Below are positions 1-8,571 of a stretch of DNA of 64,000 nucleotides, piece after piece; the first letter of the stretch is position 1, and each line of letters begins with the position of its first letter. The position numbers and the translations under genes are program-made. Where the stretch lies: positions 3,100,001 to 3,164,000 of the forward strand of contig NZ_CP107819.1 of assembly GCF_036346295.1 (NCBI RefSeq), written 5' to 3'. Under the pieces are notes generated by a model that ran no database searches, was not told the DNA's origin, and saw nothing but the letters and a program-made list of their open reading frames with translations. This DNA comes from Streptomyces sp. NBC_00536. GTDB taxonomy: Bacteria > Actinomycetota > Actinomycetes > Streptomycetales > Streptomycetaceae.

Positions 1-292
1 GGGCAAGCGGCCCGGCGTGGACCTGCCGTGGGGTGAGGAGCCCGAGCACTGCCGGGGCCGGATCGGCTCCGGCGAGTCCCCGCTGACGGGTGGCGGGCGG
101 CCCGTTCCGACGGAGCCGGGCGACTACCCGGCCTACTACGCGGCGGTGGCGGCCGCCCTGCGCGGCGGCGGCCCGGCTCCGGTGACCGCGCACGAGGCGG
201 CGGACTGCCTGGCGGTCCTGGAGGCGGCCCGGCGCTCGTCGCGGGAGGGGTGTGCGGTCAACATCTCACCGTCCGCCGACGGATCCGTCTGA
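1..292 (+). CDS. Gfo/Idh/MocA family oxidoreductase, C-terminal end (partial)
   Basis: The frame is open from base 2, so the start lies before the window. The visible 96 residues end at TGA 290-292. The stretch with EPGDYPAYYAAVAAAL and VTAHEAADCLAVLEAA matches the C-terminal helices of NAD(P)-dependent Gfo/Idh/MocA oxidoreductases, where a Gly/Pro-rich loop precedes a helix carrying a conserved A/D-AL-LE-A pattern. The Rossmann half and catalytic residues are outside the window, so the substrate cannot be inferred. No terminator is obvious before the next gene, which starts 83 bases downstream in the same direction. Confidence 0.75.
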   Translation, partial: GKRPGVDLPWGEEPEHCRGRIGSGESPLTGGGRPVPTEPGDYPAYYAAVAAALRGGGPAPVTAHEAADCLAVLEAARRSSREGCAVNISPSADGSV

Positions 293-374
293 AAATCGAT
301 CGGGCCGGTGATCCATTCGCCATAAGCTGTGAGAAACCTATGATCATCACACTTGCGAAGAGTGGGTACCCACA

Positions 375-1430
375 GTGAAGTTGTCCCGGATCGCATCGGC
401 CGTCACCGCGGCCGCCATCGCCCCGGCCGTCCTGTTCTCCGCACCGGCCTTCGCCGCCGACGGCGGGACGGCGGCGGGGACCGCGTCCACCGTGTCGACG
501 CCGGCCGACACGAAGCCCGCCGACACCAAGCCCGCCGACGGTACGGACCAGGCCGCGGCCGACCGCGCCGCGATCGAGAAGATCCTTGCCGACCCGAAGA
601 GCGGCCGCGGCGTGCGCGAGGCCGCCGAGAAGGCCCTCAAGGGGACGGCCGCGGACATGCGGCACTTCCTGACGGTCGAACTGGCGAAGCAGCAGCTCGA
701 CGACGACCGGGTGCGCGTTTCCCAGCTCATCAACGCGGGCGGCAAGGCCGTCAAGCGCGAGGGCGGCAAGGCCATCGACGCCGGCACCCAGGCGGCGCTG
801 ACCGCGTTCCTGGAGACCGGCCAGCACACCGCGCGCCTCGAAGACGACCGCGTCGAGCTGCTCACGATGCTCAAGGGCGCCGGTCCGGGCCTGACCGAGG
901 GCATCCAGAAGATCCTCTCGAACGGCACCCCGGCGCAGATCCGCGAGTTCGTGAAGACCACGCAGCACACGCTGCGCGACGACGACAACGCGGTCCTGAT
1001 CTCGCAGATGCTGAACAAGAACCCCGGTCCCGAGCTGAAGAAGGCCGCGCAGGCCGCCCTCAAGGGCAGCCCGCAGGACCGCGCCGAGTTCCTGAAGACC
1101 GGGCAGTTCACGGCCCGCGAGAAGGACAAGCAGGCCGAGACCGGCAAGCCGGCCGACGGCAAGGACAAGCCGAAGGACCCGGCCACGGACAAGGGCGACG
1201 GCAGCGGCAAGGACAAGCCGAAGGACGAGGCCGGCAAGGGCACCGTCACCCCGGTGAACAACGGCTCCGGCGGCAACACCGCGGCCCCGGCCGGCGGCAA
1301 GGGCCCGCTCGCCTCCACCGGCAGCGGCTCTGAGACCCCGTGGATCGTCGGCGGCGGCGCCCTCGCCCTGGCGGCGGGCGCGGGCCTGGTGCTGACGGCG
1401 CGCCGCCGCGGCGCCTCGGCCCGCGGCTGA
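375..1430 (+). CDS. Secreted ALF-repeat protein with LAxTG sorting signal
   Basis: 351 aa with a GTG start at 375. An N-terminal signal peptide (residues about 1-28) ends near an AFAA/D cleavage motif. Residues about 65-250 hold ALF-type repeats of roughly 40 aa, recognisable by repeated DDDRV/DDNAV, LKG and FLKTGQ/FLETGQ elements; these occur in actinobacterial surface proteins of unknown function. A Lys/Asp/Gly-rich linker follows, then LASTG, a hydrophobic segment and an Arg-rich tail. This is the layout of class E sortase substrates (LAxTG). A sortase E gene sits at 5495-6337 and another LAxTG protein at 59790-60809. It is probably anchored to peptidoglycan; the ligand is unknown. Confidence 0.85.
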   Translation: MKLSRIASAVTAAAIAPAVLFSAPAFAADGGTAAGTASTVSTPADTKPADTKPADGTDQAAADRAAIEKILADPKSGRGVREAAEKALKGTAADMRHFLTVELAKQQLDDDRVRVSQLINAGGKAVKREGGKAIDAGTQAALTAFLETGQHTARLEDDRVELLTMLKGAGPGLTEGIQKILSNGTPAQIREFVKTTQHTLRDDDNAVLISQMLNKNPGPELKKAAQAALKGSPQDRAEFLKTGQFTAREKDKQAETGKPADGKDKPKDPATDKGDGSGKDKPKDEAGKGTVTPVNNGSGGNTAAPAGGKGPLASTGSGSETPWIVGGGALALAAGAGLVLTARRRGASARG

Positions 1431-1449
1431 CGCTCCGGGCACGAGCAGC

Positions 1450-1495
1450 GAGAGGGGGGTGGGCCCGCCGACCACGGCGGCCCCACCCCCCTCTC
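1450..1495. terminator. Bidirectional hairpin between convergent genes
   Basis: A near-perfect G/C-rich inverted repeat (arms about 1450-1465 and 1479-1495, one bulged base) lies between the stops of the + strand ALF-repeat gene and the - strand fumarylacetoacetate hydrolase family gene. It can serve both genes. Confidence 0.75.
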
Positions 1496-1511
1496 CGTAC
1501 GCACGCCGCGC

Positions 1512-2369
1512 CTAGGCGCTCTTGAACTCCTGGCGCTGGCGGCCGAGCTTCTCGATCTCCAGCTCCACGACGTCACCGGCCCGCAGGAACGGCTTCGGCT
1601 CCGGCTGCCCCATGGCCACACCGGCCGGGGTGCCGGTGACGATGACGTCGCCCGGGTACAGGGTCATGAACTGGCTGAGGTACCGCACGACCTCGCCGAC
1701 CGGGAAGATCTGGTCGGAGGTCTCGCCGTCCTGCTTGAGTTCGCCGTTGACCCACAGCTTCACGTCGAGGACCTGCGGGTCCGGGATCTCGTCGGCCGTG
1801 ACCAGCCAGGGGCCGAGCGGGGTGAAGGTCTCGCAGTTCTTGCCCTTGTCCCAGGTGCCGCCGCGCTCGATCTGGAACTCGCGCTCCGACACGTCGTTCA
1901 CGAGCAGGTAGCCGCCGACGTGCGCGAGGCCCTCCTCCGCCGAGCCCAGGTAGCGGGCCGTGCTGCCGATGACGACGCCCAGCTCCGCTTCCCAGTCGGT
2001 CTTCACGCTGCCGCGCGGGATCAGCACGGTGTCGTCGGGGCCGACGACCGTGTCCGGGGCCTTGAGGAACACGATCGGCTCCGCGGGGGTCTCGGCGCCG
2101 ACCTCCGCCGCGTGGCCGTGGTAGTTCAGGCCGATGCCCACGATCTTGCCGATCCTGCCGACCGGCGCACCGATCCGCAGGCCTTCGGCGCCCAGGACCG
2201 GAAGCCCGCCGGATACCGCCGCGTCCCGTACCCGGGACAGCTCGGAGTCGTCGGCGAGCAGTGCGCCGTCCACATCCGTGATCAGGCCGGACAGGTCCCG
2301 CAGGGTCCCGTCCTGGTCGAGCAGCGCGGGGCGCTCAGCACCCACCGGTCCGACACGCAGCAGCTTCAT
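1512..2369 (-). CDS. Fumarylacetoacetate hydrolase family protein
   Basis: 285 aa. The C-terminal FAH domain shows the family signature: GKIVGIGLNYHGHA, PIVFLKAPDTVVGP, DWEAELGVVIG with its metal-binding acidic residues, VNDVSEREFQ, and GDVIVTGTPAGV near the end. The short N-terminal domain is typical of the 280-290 aa ureidoglycolate lyase / acylpyruvase type enzymes that act on 2,4-diketo or related acids with Mg2+. ATG 2369 is chosen because GGGAG lies 7 bases upstream; the ATG two codons earlier would put the same GGGAG against the start. The substrate is not resolved by sequence. A palindrome upstream (2442-2461) may be its operator. Confidence 0.88.
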   Translation of the reverse strand: MKLLRVGPVGAERPALLDQDGTLRDLSGLITDVDGALLADDSELSRVRDAAVSGGLPVLGAEGLRIGAPVGRIGKIVGIGLNYHGHAAEVGAETPAEPIVFLKAPDTVVGPDDTVLIPRGSVKTDWEAELGVVIGSTARYLGSAEEGLAHVGGYLLVNDVSEREFQIERGGTWDKGKNCETFTPLGPWLVTADEIPDPQVLDVKLWVNGELKQDGETSDQIFPVGEVVRYLSQFMTLYPGDVIVTGTPAGVAMGQPEPKPFLRAGDVVELEIEKLGRQRQEFKSA

Positions 2370-2441
2370 GGGCATTCTCCCGTGGTCGTGGGTGGTCGGC
2401 CCGCGGGCATGCCCCGGGCCGGACGATGGGTTGCGGCCATC

Positions 2442-2461
2442 GGAGGATTGGTCGATCCTCC
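2442..2461. promoter_or_regulatory. Palindrome upstream of FAH gene, possible operator
   Basis: Seven-base arms GGAGGAT and ATCCTCC are separated by six bases (TGGTCG). It lies in the 122-base gap between the yidC-like stop and the FAH start, about 70 bases before the FAH start codon. It could be a repressor site (GntR type) or a hairpin ending the upstream transcript. No regulator gene is adjacent. Confidence 0.4.
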
Positions 2462-2491
2462 AAGATGTCCACCCAATCCGCAAGACCCTGT

Positions 2492-3172
2492 TCACAGACT
2501 GGAACGCTCGCCTCCGAGCGCGCCCCGTCCGGCGCGGTCCTTGCGGTGCTGGAGCCAAGCCCGCTCCGCCACCGTCCACCCGGTCGTCGCCACCAGGTAC
2601 AGACCCGCGGCCAGCGGCACCACGGCGGCGGTGACCAGCGTGCCGAAGGAGAGCAGGGGCAGCACGCCGGACAGCTTGCGCATCGCTTCCCGCTGCTCGG
2701 CGGGCACCGAGGCGGGCAACTCGGGGCCACCGGCCGAGCGCGCGGCCCGCCGCCCCCGTACGGCACTCCACGCGGCGATGGCCGCGATGGCGGCGAACAG
2801 TCCCAGGAACACCAGGCCCGGCGCCCCGAACGGGCCGCCGTCCCCCAGCGCGTCGGTCCAGTGGGCCCCCAGCGGCGCCGCGAAGAGCCGCTCGCCCAGC
2901 AGCCCGCTGTCCACGGACGTGAACGCCCGGTACATGAAGAAGAACACCGGCAGCTGCACCAGTACGGGCAGGCACCCGGCCGACGGGGTCGTCCCCCGGA
3001 AGGCCGCCCGGCTCAGCGGGTGCAGGGCGAGCCGCACGAGCACGGTGAACAGCACGATCGCGGCAGCGGTCGCGGTCTGGGCCGCCACCGGCTCCAGCAG
3101 GTGGGCGAGCGCGGCGACGGGCTGCGCCACGCCCTCGGTGAGCGCATGGGTGAGCGGGGTGAGAACGGACAC
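2492..3172 (-). CDS. YidC/Oxa1-family membrane protein insertase paralogue
   Basis: 226 aa if started at GTG 3172, which has GGAGG six bases upstream; a longer frame upstream lacks such a site. Hydrophobic segments surround a YidC core: VLVRLALHPLSRAAF corresponds to the first conserved helix with its charged hydrophilic groove, followed by PVLVQLPVFFFMYRAF, a family hallmark. Later helices include FLGLFAAIAAIAAW and GLYLVATTGWTVAERAWL. It lacks the large periplasmic domain, as in Gram-positive YidC. The main yidC usually lies near rpmH/rnpA at the origin, so this is probably an accessory insertase. The small membrane gene at 3367-3678 is upstream in the same direction. Confidence 0.85.
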   Translation of the reverse strand: MSVLTPLTHALTEGVAQPVAALAHLLEPVAAQTATAAAIVLFTVLVRLALHPLSRAAFRGTTPSAGCLPVLVQLPVFFFMYRAFTSVDSGLLGERLFAAPLGAHWTDALGDGGPFGAPGLVFLGLFAAIAAIAAWSAVRGRRAARSAGGPELPASVPAEQREAMRKLSGVLPLLSFGTLVTAAVVPLAAGLYLVATTGWTVAERAWLQHRKDRAGRGALGGERSSL

Positions 3173-3366
3173 GGGGTCCCTCCGGGAGGTCTCGTCGGAC
3201 GTCGAGAGATGCGTGAGGTGCATGTCGGCGTGACGAGCCGCGCGGGGGCGCGTGGACGTGGAGAACGCGGGAATGCGTGGCAATGCGGGAGCAAGGCTCT
3301 CCGCACGAGAAGAACGAGAAGAACGCGAAGTCTCGGCGGAAGGTCTCGATGCCCCGGGGTGCGCCC

Positions 3367-3678
3367 CTACGCGGCCGTCAGGACGGACCGCCCGGGCGCC
3401 CTGGGCCGCGAGCGGCCGGAGGCGTCGGGATCGCGCTGCGGCAGGAAGGCCGTGCGCTGCTCGCGATCGCGGATCGCGGTGCGTATTCGGGTGGGGGGTA
3501 CGGGCGAGGCGGCCCGCGCGAGCAGCGCCGCACAGCCCAGCACCGCGGCGCCGACGGCGGCCGTGGCGGCGAAGGCCACGGCGGCGCTCAGCCCGCTCTC
3601 CCCGAGGGAGGATCCCAGGAGCAGCGTGAAGAGCCCGGCGAGCAGGACGACGCTCAACAGCCCACGGACCCGCGCCAT
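3367..3678 (-). CDS. Small membrane protein (DUF6412-like)
   Basis: 103 aa from ATG 3678 (GGGGGTGGG just upstream); a GTG six codons earlier is an alternative. Two hydrophobic segments (residues about 5-27 and 30-60) precede a basic, Pro/Arg-rich cytosolic tail. I recall small proteins of this type (DUF6412) next to accessory YidC genes in Streptomyces, which suggests a co-inherited pair, but no function is known. It is transcribed toward the yidC-like gene with a gap of 194 bases that contains no other convincing ORF. Confidence 0.6.
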   Translation of the reverse strand: MARVRGLLSVVLLAGLFTLLLGSSLGESGLSAAVAFAATAAVGAAVLGCAALLARAASPVPPTRIRTAIRDREQRTAFLPQRDPDASGRSRPRAPGRSVLTAA

Positions 3679-3781
3679 TCGACCCACCCCCTTCACCTCG
3701 CCCCGATGACCTGCTTGCTACCCGACCAGCCTAACCTCACCCACTGACACCTCGTCCGCTGGCACCTCGTCCACTGACACC

Positions 3782-5278
3782 TCATCCACTGACCGCGGGG
3801 TCGGCGGCCAGCACCTCCGCGTCCGGCCGCCCGTCCGTCTCCCGCGGCCCGCCCCACGCCACCGCCAGCGTGACCACCAGGTTCAGGGCGAGCGCTACCA
3901 TCCCCGCGTTCACCCCCCACACCGGATCGTGGCCCGTGAAAACGAGCGCGCAGACGGCCACGACCCCGGTCACCAGCCCGCTCACCGCCGCGGCCAGGGT
4001 CAGCCGCCGCCACACCAGCCCCAGCAGCAGCATCGGCACCAACTGCGCCATCCCCTCGTAGGAGATGAGCGAGAGCCGCACCAGCGTGTTCGGCGCCGTG
4101 TACGTCATCACCAGCGCCAGCGCCCCGGCCGCCACCACGACCACCTGCGAGGCGGGCTTCTGCCGCTCCCCCGCACTCCACCGCGGCACCAGCGACAGCA
4201 CGCTGCGCCCCCACATCGTCCCGATCACCAGCATGAACACCGCCATCGGCACGATCGACGACAGCGCCGCCGCGACCCCGATCAGCCCGACCGCCCACGC
4301 GGGCAGCGAGTCGACGATCAGCTTGAAGAGCGCCAGGTTGGAGTCCGCGCCCGCCAGCCCCGGCACCACGAACAGCGCGGCCATCCCCAGCAGCATGGGG
4401 ACGAAGAGCAGCACGTTGTAGGCGGGCAGCAGGATCGCGTTGCGCCGCAGCGCGTCGGCGTCGCGCGCCCCGAGATAGCCGGCCACCGTCGTGGGGAAGA
4501 TGACCACGGTCAGCGCGTTGAGCACGGAGGTGGACACGAACCACCCCGTCCCGAGCCCGCTCTCCGCGCCCCCGTGCCCGGGCAGGGTCAGCCACTCGGG
4601 CCGCTCCGCGGTCAGCCGGGAGAACAGCTCCCCGTACCCGCCGAAGTAGTGCAGCGGCACGTACACCGCGAGGAACCCCAGCGTCCCGATCACCAGCACG
4701 TCCTTGAGCACGGACACCCACGCGCTCCCGCGCAGCCCGCTGACCACCACGAACCCGGTGGTGACGGCGAACGCCACGAAGTAGGCCCATTCCAGCGGCA
4801 CCGCGCCGTAGGTCACCGTGGAGACCACCACCCCCATCCCGGTGATCTGGAGCTGGATGTAGGGCAGCAGGAACACCGTCGCCAGCACCGCGACCGCCGC
4901 GCCCAGCCAGGGCCGCCCGTACCGGTGCGCGACCATGTCCGAGATCCCGACCAGGGCGTGCCGGCGCGCGTAGTCCCAGAGCAGGGGCCCGACGACGTAC
5001 CCGACCGCGTACCCGCAGGACATGTAGGCGACGACGTACATCACGGGCGCCCCGTAGTTGTAGCCCCAGCCCGCCGCGCCCAGGTAGCTGAAACTCGTAT
5101 AGCCCTCGCCCGCCATCAGCACCCAGATGAAGACGGTCCCCAGCGAACGCCCGCCCACCGACCACTCCGCGAGCCCGCCGCCCCCGCCGCCGCGCCCGCG
5201 CACCGCGAACAGGCCCAGCGCGACGGTCGCCACCATGAACACGGCGAAGACGGAGGTGGCCACGGCCGCCGCGCTCAC
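3782..5278 (-). CDS. Sodium:solute symporter family protein
   Basis: 498 aa with about 13 membrane segments, the size and topology of the SSF family. The early stretch WSVGGRSLGT and the following GEGYTSFSYLGAAGWGYNYG match the substrate/Na+ site region of monocarboxylate or amino-acid carriers of this family. GTG 5278 overlaps the TGA of the DUF3311 gene by four bases (GTGA), so the two are translationally coupled. A DUF3311 partner upstream of an SSF carrier is a known arrangement, as with MctP-like monocarboxylate permeases. Substrate not determined; likely a short organic acid or amino acid. Confidence 0.85.
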   Translation of the reverse strand: MSAAAVATSVFAVFMVATVALGLFAVRGRGGGGGGLAEWSVGGRSLGTVFIWVLMAGEGYTSFSYLGAAGWGYNYGAPVMYVVAYMSCGYAVGYVVGPLLWDYARRHALVGISDMVAHRYGRPWLGAAVAVLATVFLLPYIQLQITGMGVVVSTVTYGAVPLEWAYFVAFAVTTGFVVVSGLRGSAWVSVLKDVLVIGTLGFLAVYVPLHYFGGYGELFSRLTAERPEWLTLPGHGGAESGLGTGWFVSTSVLNALTVVIFPTTVAGYLGARDADALRRNAILLPAYNVLLFVPMLLGMAALFVVPGLAGADSNLALFKLIVDSLPAWAVGLIGVAAALSSIVPMAVFMLVIGTMWGRSVLSLVPRWSAGERQKPASQVVVVAAGALALVMTYTAPNTLVRLSLISYEGMAQLVPMLLLGLVWRRLTLAAAVSGLVTGVVAVCALVFTGHDPVWGVNAGMVALALNLVVTLAVAWGGPRETDGRPDAEVLAADPAVSG

Positions 5279-5475
5279 CGGTGATCACCGCGCCAGGCCA
5301 GCCAGACGGCGAGCGGAGTGAGCAGGGTCGCCCCCACGCACCACACGAGCAGGAACGGCACCCGACCGAAGACGAGCGGCTCCACCCGGTTGACCAGGGG
5401 CAGCACCCCGAGGAAGAGGACGAAGGGCGCGGCGAGCCACACCAGCTGAGGACGTTTCACCCGTTTCGAACGCAT
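5275..5475 (-). CDS. DUF3311 small membrane partner of the symporter
   Basis: 66 aa with two transmembrane helices (about residues 10-28 and 38-58) separated by NRVEPLVFGRVPFLLVW, the conserved DUF3311 pattern in which a helix start with PFL follows a short loop. It ends in a four-base overlap with the symporter start. DUF3311 proteins are nearly always encoded immediately upstream of SSF carriers and are presumed accessory subunits. Confidence 0.85.
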   Translation of the reverse strand: MRSKRVKRPQLVWLAAPFVLFLGVLPLVNRVEPLVFGRVPFLLVWCVGATLLTPLAVWLAWRGDHR

Positions 5476-5494
5476 CGCCCCACGGTAGACACAC

Positions 5495-6337
5495 TCACCC
5501 CTTCAACTTCCCCCACACCACGAGCCGGTACTTGGAGGTGTACTCGGGCGTGCAGGTCGTCAGGGTGATGTACGCCCCGGGTTCGTCGTACCCGTATTCG
5601 GGCTTCACCACGCTCCGCGGCACCGGCGCGATCACCCCGGCGTCCCGTTCGGTCGTCTCCGCGAGCACCTTGTCCACGACGTACGTGTACCGCCTGCCCT
5701 GCGTCTCGACCTGGATCTCGTCCCCGGCCCGCAACCGGTTGACGTAGCGGAAAGGTTCCCCGTGCGTGTTGCGGTGGCCCGCGAGCGCGAAGTTCCCCTG
5801 CGCCCCGGGCTGCGCGGTCCCGGGGTAGTGCCCGGCGTACCCCTTGTCGAGGACCGCCGCCTTGGACACCCCCTGCGCGACGGGCACGACCAGCCCCAGC
5901 GCCGGGATCCGCAGCACGGCATACGCCTGGGACGCGGGCGGAGGCGGAGCCGCGCGGACGGCTCCCGGGACGGAGCGGGACGGTGCCGTACCCGTACCCG
6001 TACCCGTCCCCGGAGCCACGGACTCCGCCCCGACGACCGGATCCCCACCGGCACCAGCCTGTTCCCCCTCACCCACACCGGGATCAGGACCGGGACCGGG
6101 ACCGGACGGCTTGGCAGCATCCCAGGCCGACTCCAACGCACGCACCTGATCCCGCGCGGCCGCCACGGCCTCCCGGTTCGTCCACCACACCTGGTGCACC
6201 ACCAGCAACAACACCACCACACCCACCGTGACGGTCAGTTCGGCACAGGTCCACAGCACCCGCGCGATCCCCACGCGCCGCGCCCGCCGACCGCTCCCCT
6301 GCACCACTACAGGTATGTGATCCCGCACGGGCCGCAC
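5495..6337 (-). CDS. Class E sortase
   Basis: 280 aa. One N-terminal membrane helix (about 25-50), a Pro/Gly/Thr-rich linker containing a GTGTGT repeat (encoded by tandem hexanucleotides near 5984-6010), then the sortase domain. The catalytic triad is visible: His about 188 in LAGHRNTHG, Cys about 262 in TLTTC, and Arg about 271 in TSKYR. TLTTCTPEYTS is typical of class E. Class E sortases of high-GC Gram-positives cleave LAxTG motifs and anchor surface proteins such as chaplins in Streptomyces. Two candidate substrates are in this window (375-1430 and 59790-60809), though neither is adjacent. Confidence 0.92.
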   Translation of the reverse strand: MRPVRDHIPVVVQGSGRRARRVGIARVLWTCAELTVTVGVVVLLLVVHQVWWTNREAVAAARDQVRALESAWDAAKPSGPGPGPDPGVGEGEQAGAGGDPVVGAESVAPGTGTGTGTAPSRSVPGAVRAAPPPPASQAYAVLRIPALGLVVPVAQGVSKAAVLDKGYAGHYPGTAQPGAQGNFALAGHRNTHGEPFRYVNRLRAGDEIQVETQGRRYTYVVDKVLAETTERDAGVIAPVPRSVVKPEYGYDEPGAYITLTTCTPEYTSKYRLVVWGKLKG

Positions 6338-6384
6338 CCTAAGTCCTGCCCCGCCAACTGACCAGCGGCAGTACGGTGTGAACC

Positions 6385-7389
6385 ATGCGCCCCGACACGC
6401 CTGCCGAGCACATCGCCGAAGCCGAGCGCCTCATCCGCACGGCGAACCGCTACCCCGAGGACCAGGAGCCGCTGCTCCTGCAAGCCGCGGCCCACCTCGA
6501 ACTGGCCGACGTACGCGAACGGGCGAGCGCGCTCTACGACCAACTCCTCGCCGGCACACCGGCCAACACCCACCTGATCAAGGCCCTCCAGGCCGCGAAC
6601 CTGTGGGAGTACGGGCACGAAGCCGAGGCCCGCGCCCTGATCTCCGGCATCCGCGCGGCCGCCCCCGACGACCCGGCGCCCTGGGAGGTCATCGCGGAGA
6701 CCCTCGAAGCCCACGACGAACTCGACGCCTCCCACGACTGCTTCACCCAGGCCGCCCAGCTCCTCATCACCGACGAGGAACCCCTCACCACCTCCACCAC
6801 GGCCCTCCTCACCGGCCGCCACCGGGTCCGCCGGCTCCTGGGACTCGCCCACGACGACTGGGACATGGTCGCCGACACCCGCCACACCGGCCCGATCCCG
6901 CTCGACGAACTCCACGACCCCAAGCGCATCTGGGCCCTGGGCTCCGACGACCCGGCCGAACTCCGCGCCGAGATCGCCCGCCTGCGCGCCGAACTCGGCG
7001 ACCGCCGCGCCGCGCTCTCCCGCCCCTTCCCGGTGGCCCTCCTGCACTGGCCCCTCCAGGAACTGACCGAACTCCTCGCGTCCTACCCGACCCTGGCCTC
7101 GGAGTACCCCTCCCACGCCACGCACCTGACGGACATCGAGACCTCCCTGCGCACCCTGGCCGCCTCGGGCACCACGAACCTCGGCATCGTCACCGCGAGC
7201 GTTCCCTCGTACGAGGCCTTCGCCGCCTCCGAGAAAACCTCCCCGGCCTCCCCGAGCCTCCTGGCCGAATACGCCACCACCCTCGCCGCCCGCGGCAAAG
7301 CCACCCCCTGGCCCCCCTCCCCCACCACCCCCTGCTGGTGCACCTCAACCAAGCCCTACGCCACCTGCCACGGCGCCCCGCTCGCCTGA
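6385..7389 (+). CDS. SEC-C motif protein with TPR-like N-terminal region
   Basis: 334 aa. The first 130 or so residues form helical pairs resembling tetratricopeptide repeats (LLLQAAAHLELADVRERASALYDQLL and the following units). The extreme C-terminus has PCWC...ATCHG, a C-x-C-x8-C-H zinc motif of the SEC-C type, preceded by the usual WPPSP. Similar proteins are widespread in Streptomyces with unknown role. It is divergent from sortase E (47-base gap) and lies 140 bases before the cysteine-less methyltransferase; its participation in the modification cluster is only positional. Confidence 0.75.
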   Translation: MRPDTPAEHIAEAERLIRTANRYPEDQEPLLLQAAAHLELADVRERASALYDQLLAGTPANTHLIKALQAANLWEYGHEAEARALISGIRAAAPDDPAPWEVIAETLEAHDELDASHDCFTQAAQLLITDEEPLTTSTTALLTGRHRVRRLLGLAHDDWDMVADTRHTGPIPLDELHDPKRIWALGSDDPAELRAEIARLRAELGDRRAALSRPFPVALLHWPLQELTELLASYPTLASEYPSHATHLTDIETSLRTLAASGTTNLGIVTASVPSYEAFAASEKTSPASPSLLAEYATTLAARGKATPWPPSPTTPCWCTSTKPYATCHGAPLA

Positions 7390-7418
7390 GCGCGTCCCGC
7401 CCCCGGACGACCGCGAGC

Positions 7419-7440
7419 GAGCCGGCACATTGTCCGGCTC
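7419..7440 (+). terminator. Hairpin after the SEC-C gene
   Basis: Arms GAGCCGG and CCGGCTC with an eight-base loop, 29 bases after the SEC-C stop. There is no T-run, as is usual in this genus. It may separate the SEC-C transcript from the methyltransferase genes. Confidence 0.4.
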
Positions 7441-7529
7441 TCGATGGTTTCGCGTGCGACCGAATGCGATCATCGACAGCACGGAGATCGACAACGGCCG
7501 ACCTGCCCTCGCGGCATTGGGGGCGGAAC

Positions 7530-8516
7530 ATGCACGCACCAACCGGTGAACGCCTGACGTCCCTGGACGTCTGCTCGGGGGCCGGCGGCCTGGCACTGGG
7601 GCTGGAACAGGCCGGCTTCGACCCTGTGCTCGTCCTGGACAACCGGGACCAGGCCTGCAAGACGCTGCGCGCCAACCGTCCCGACTGGGAGGTCCACGAG
7701 ACCGACCTGATGGACTTCGATCCGTACGAGCACCAGCACGCCTACGACGTGGACCTGCTGTCGGCGGGCCTGCCCCGGGTCAAGGCGACCGCGACCGTCA
7801 CGCGCCACGACAGCGGGGCGGAGATCGCACTGCTGCGCGCGACCATGCAGCTCATGTACGGGGTGCAGCCCCGGGCACTGCTCGTGGAGAACGTGCCGGA
7901 CCTCGTGACGAAGCCCGGCTACGAGGAGATCCGCGCGTACGTCGCCAAGGAGCTCGCGCATCTCGGATACCGCCACCGGTGGTTCGTGATGAACGCGCTC
8001 GACCACGGCGTACCGCAGAACCGCCGCCACGGCATTCTGGTCGCCTTCAAGGGGGACGCCCTCGACCACTTCGAGGTGCCGCCACCGACCGTCCACCGAC
8101 ATCGAACCGTCGGTGAGACGCTCCGGGAGTCCATGGGCGCACGCGACTGGCCCGACGCCCTGCGGTGGGCCCGACAAGCCGACGAACCCGCGCCGACCCT
8201 CGTCGGTGGCTCATGGGAACGGGGAGGCGCCGATCTCGGTCCGCGCGGGTCGAAAGCCGCTTGGGCTCGCATGGGGGTCGACGGTGGCACGGTCGCCGAT
8301 CACGTGCCGGACGCGAACTTCCACTGGGACCCGACGCTCGGCCGACCCGGCCTGATCCCGCTGACCGTCGAGCAGGCCGCGACCTTGCAGGGGTTTCCGC
8401 CCGACTGGCACTTGGCGGGCCTGAAAACGGCTCGTTACCGCCAGGTGGGACACGCCTGTCCCCCGCCCGTCGGCCGCGTGCTGGGAGCGGCGATCGCGAC
8501 CGCCCTCCGATCATGA
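7530..8516 (+). CDS. DNA 5-cytosine methyltransferase homologue lacking the catalytic cysteine
   Basis: 328 aa from ATG 7530 (GGGGGCGGAAC upstream). Motif I (LDVCSGAGGLALGLEQAGF) binds S-adenosylmethionine; motif VI (VENVPDL) and motif VIII (GVPQNRRHGILVAF) are intact. At motif IV, where the family has PC followed by Q or P, this protein reads GLPRVKATA: Arg 83 replaces the nucleophilic Cys. Motif X is also unusual, VGHACPPPV in place of IGNAxPPPV. The target-recognition region is short. It ends 55 bases before a canonical methyltransferase. It may be a catalytically silent partner or a member of a divergent subfamily; I recall similar PRVK proteins in other actinomycetes but cannot confirm it. 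Confidence 0.85.
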   Translation: MHAPTGERLTSLDVCSGAGGLALGLEQAGFDPVLVLDNRDQACKTLRANRPDWEVHETDLMDFDPYEHQHAYDVDLLSAGLPRVKATATVTRHDSGAEIALLRATMQLMYGVQPRALLVENVPDLVTKPGYEEIRAYVAKELAHLGYRHRWFVMNALDHGVPQNRRHGILVAFKGDALDHFEVPPPTVHRHRTVGETLRESMGARDWPDALRWARQADEPAPTLVGGSWERGGADLGPRGSKAAWARMGVDGGTVADHVPDANFHWDPTLGRPGLIPLTVEQAATLQGFPPDWHLAGLKTARYRQVGHACPPPVGRVLGAAIATALRS

Positions 8517-8571
8517 ACCGGGCCCGAGGACCGGCGATCGTCGCCCTCGCCGGTGATTACACTTGGCCCTC

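Noticed and set aside
258..1475. Long - strand ORF opposite the ALF-repeat gene
   Set aside because: It is an Arg/Gly/Ala-rich mirror of a real gene, no family motif, no ribosome site; high GC gives long open shadows.
6378..7529. N-terminal extension of the first methyltransferase through the SEC-C gene
   Set aside because: The open frame is an out-of-frame shadow of the SEC-C gene; the methyltransferase motif I starts 12 codons after ATG 7530.
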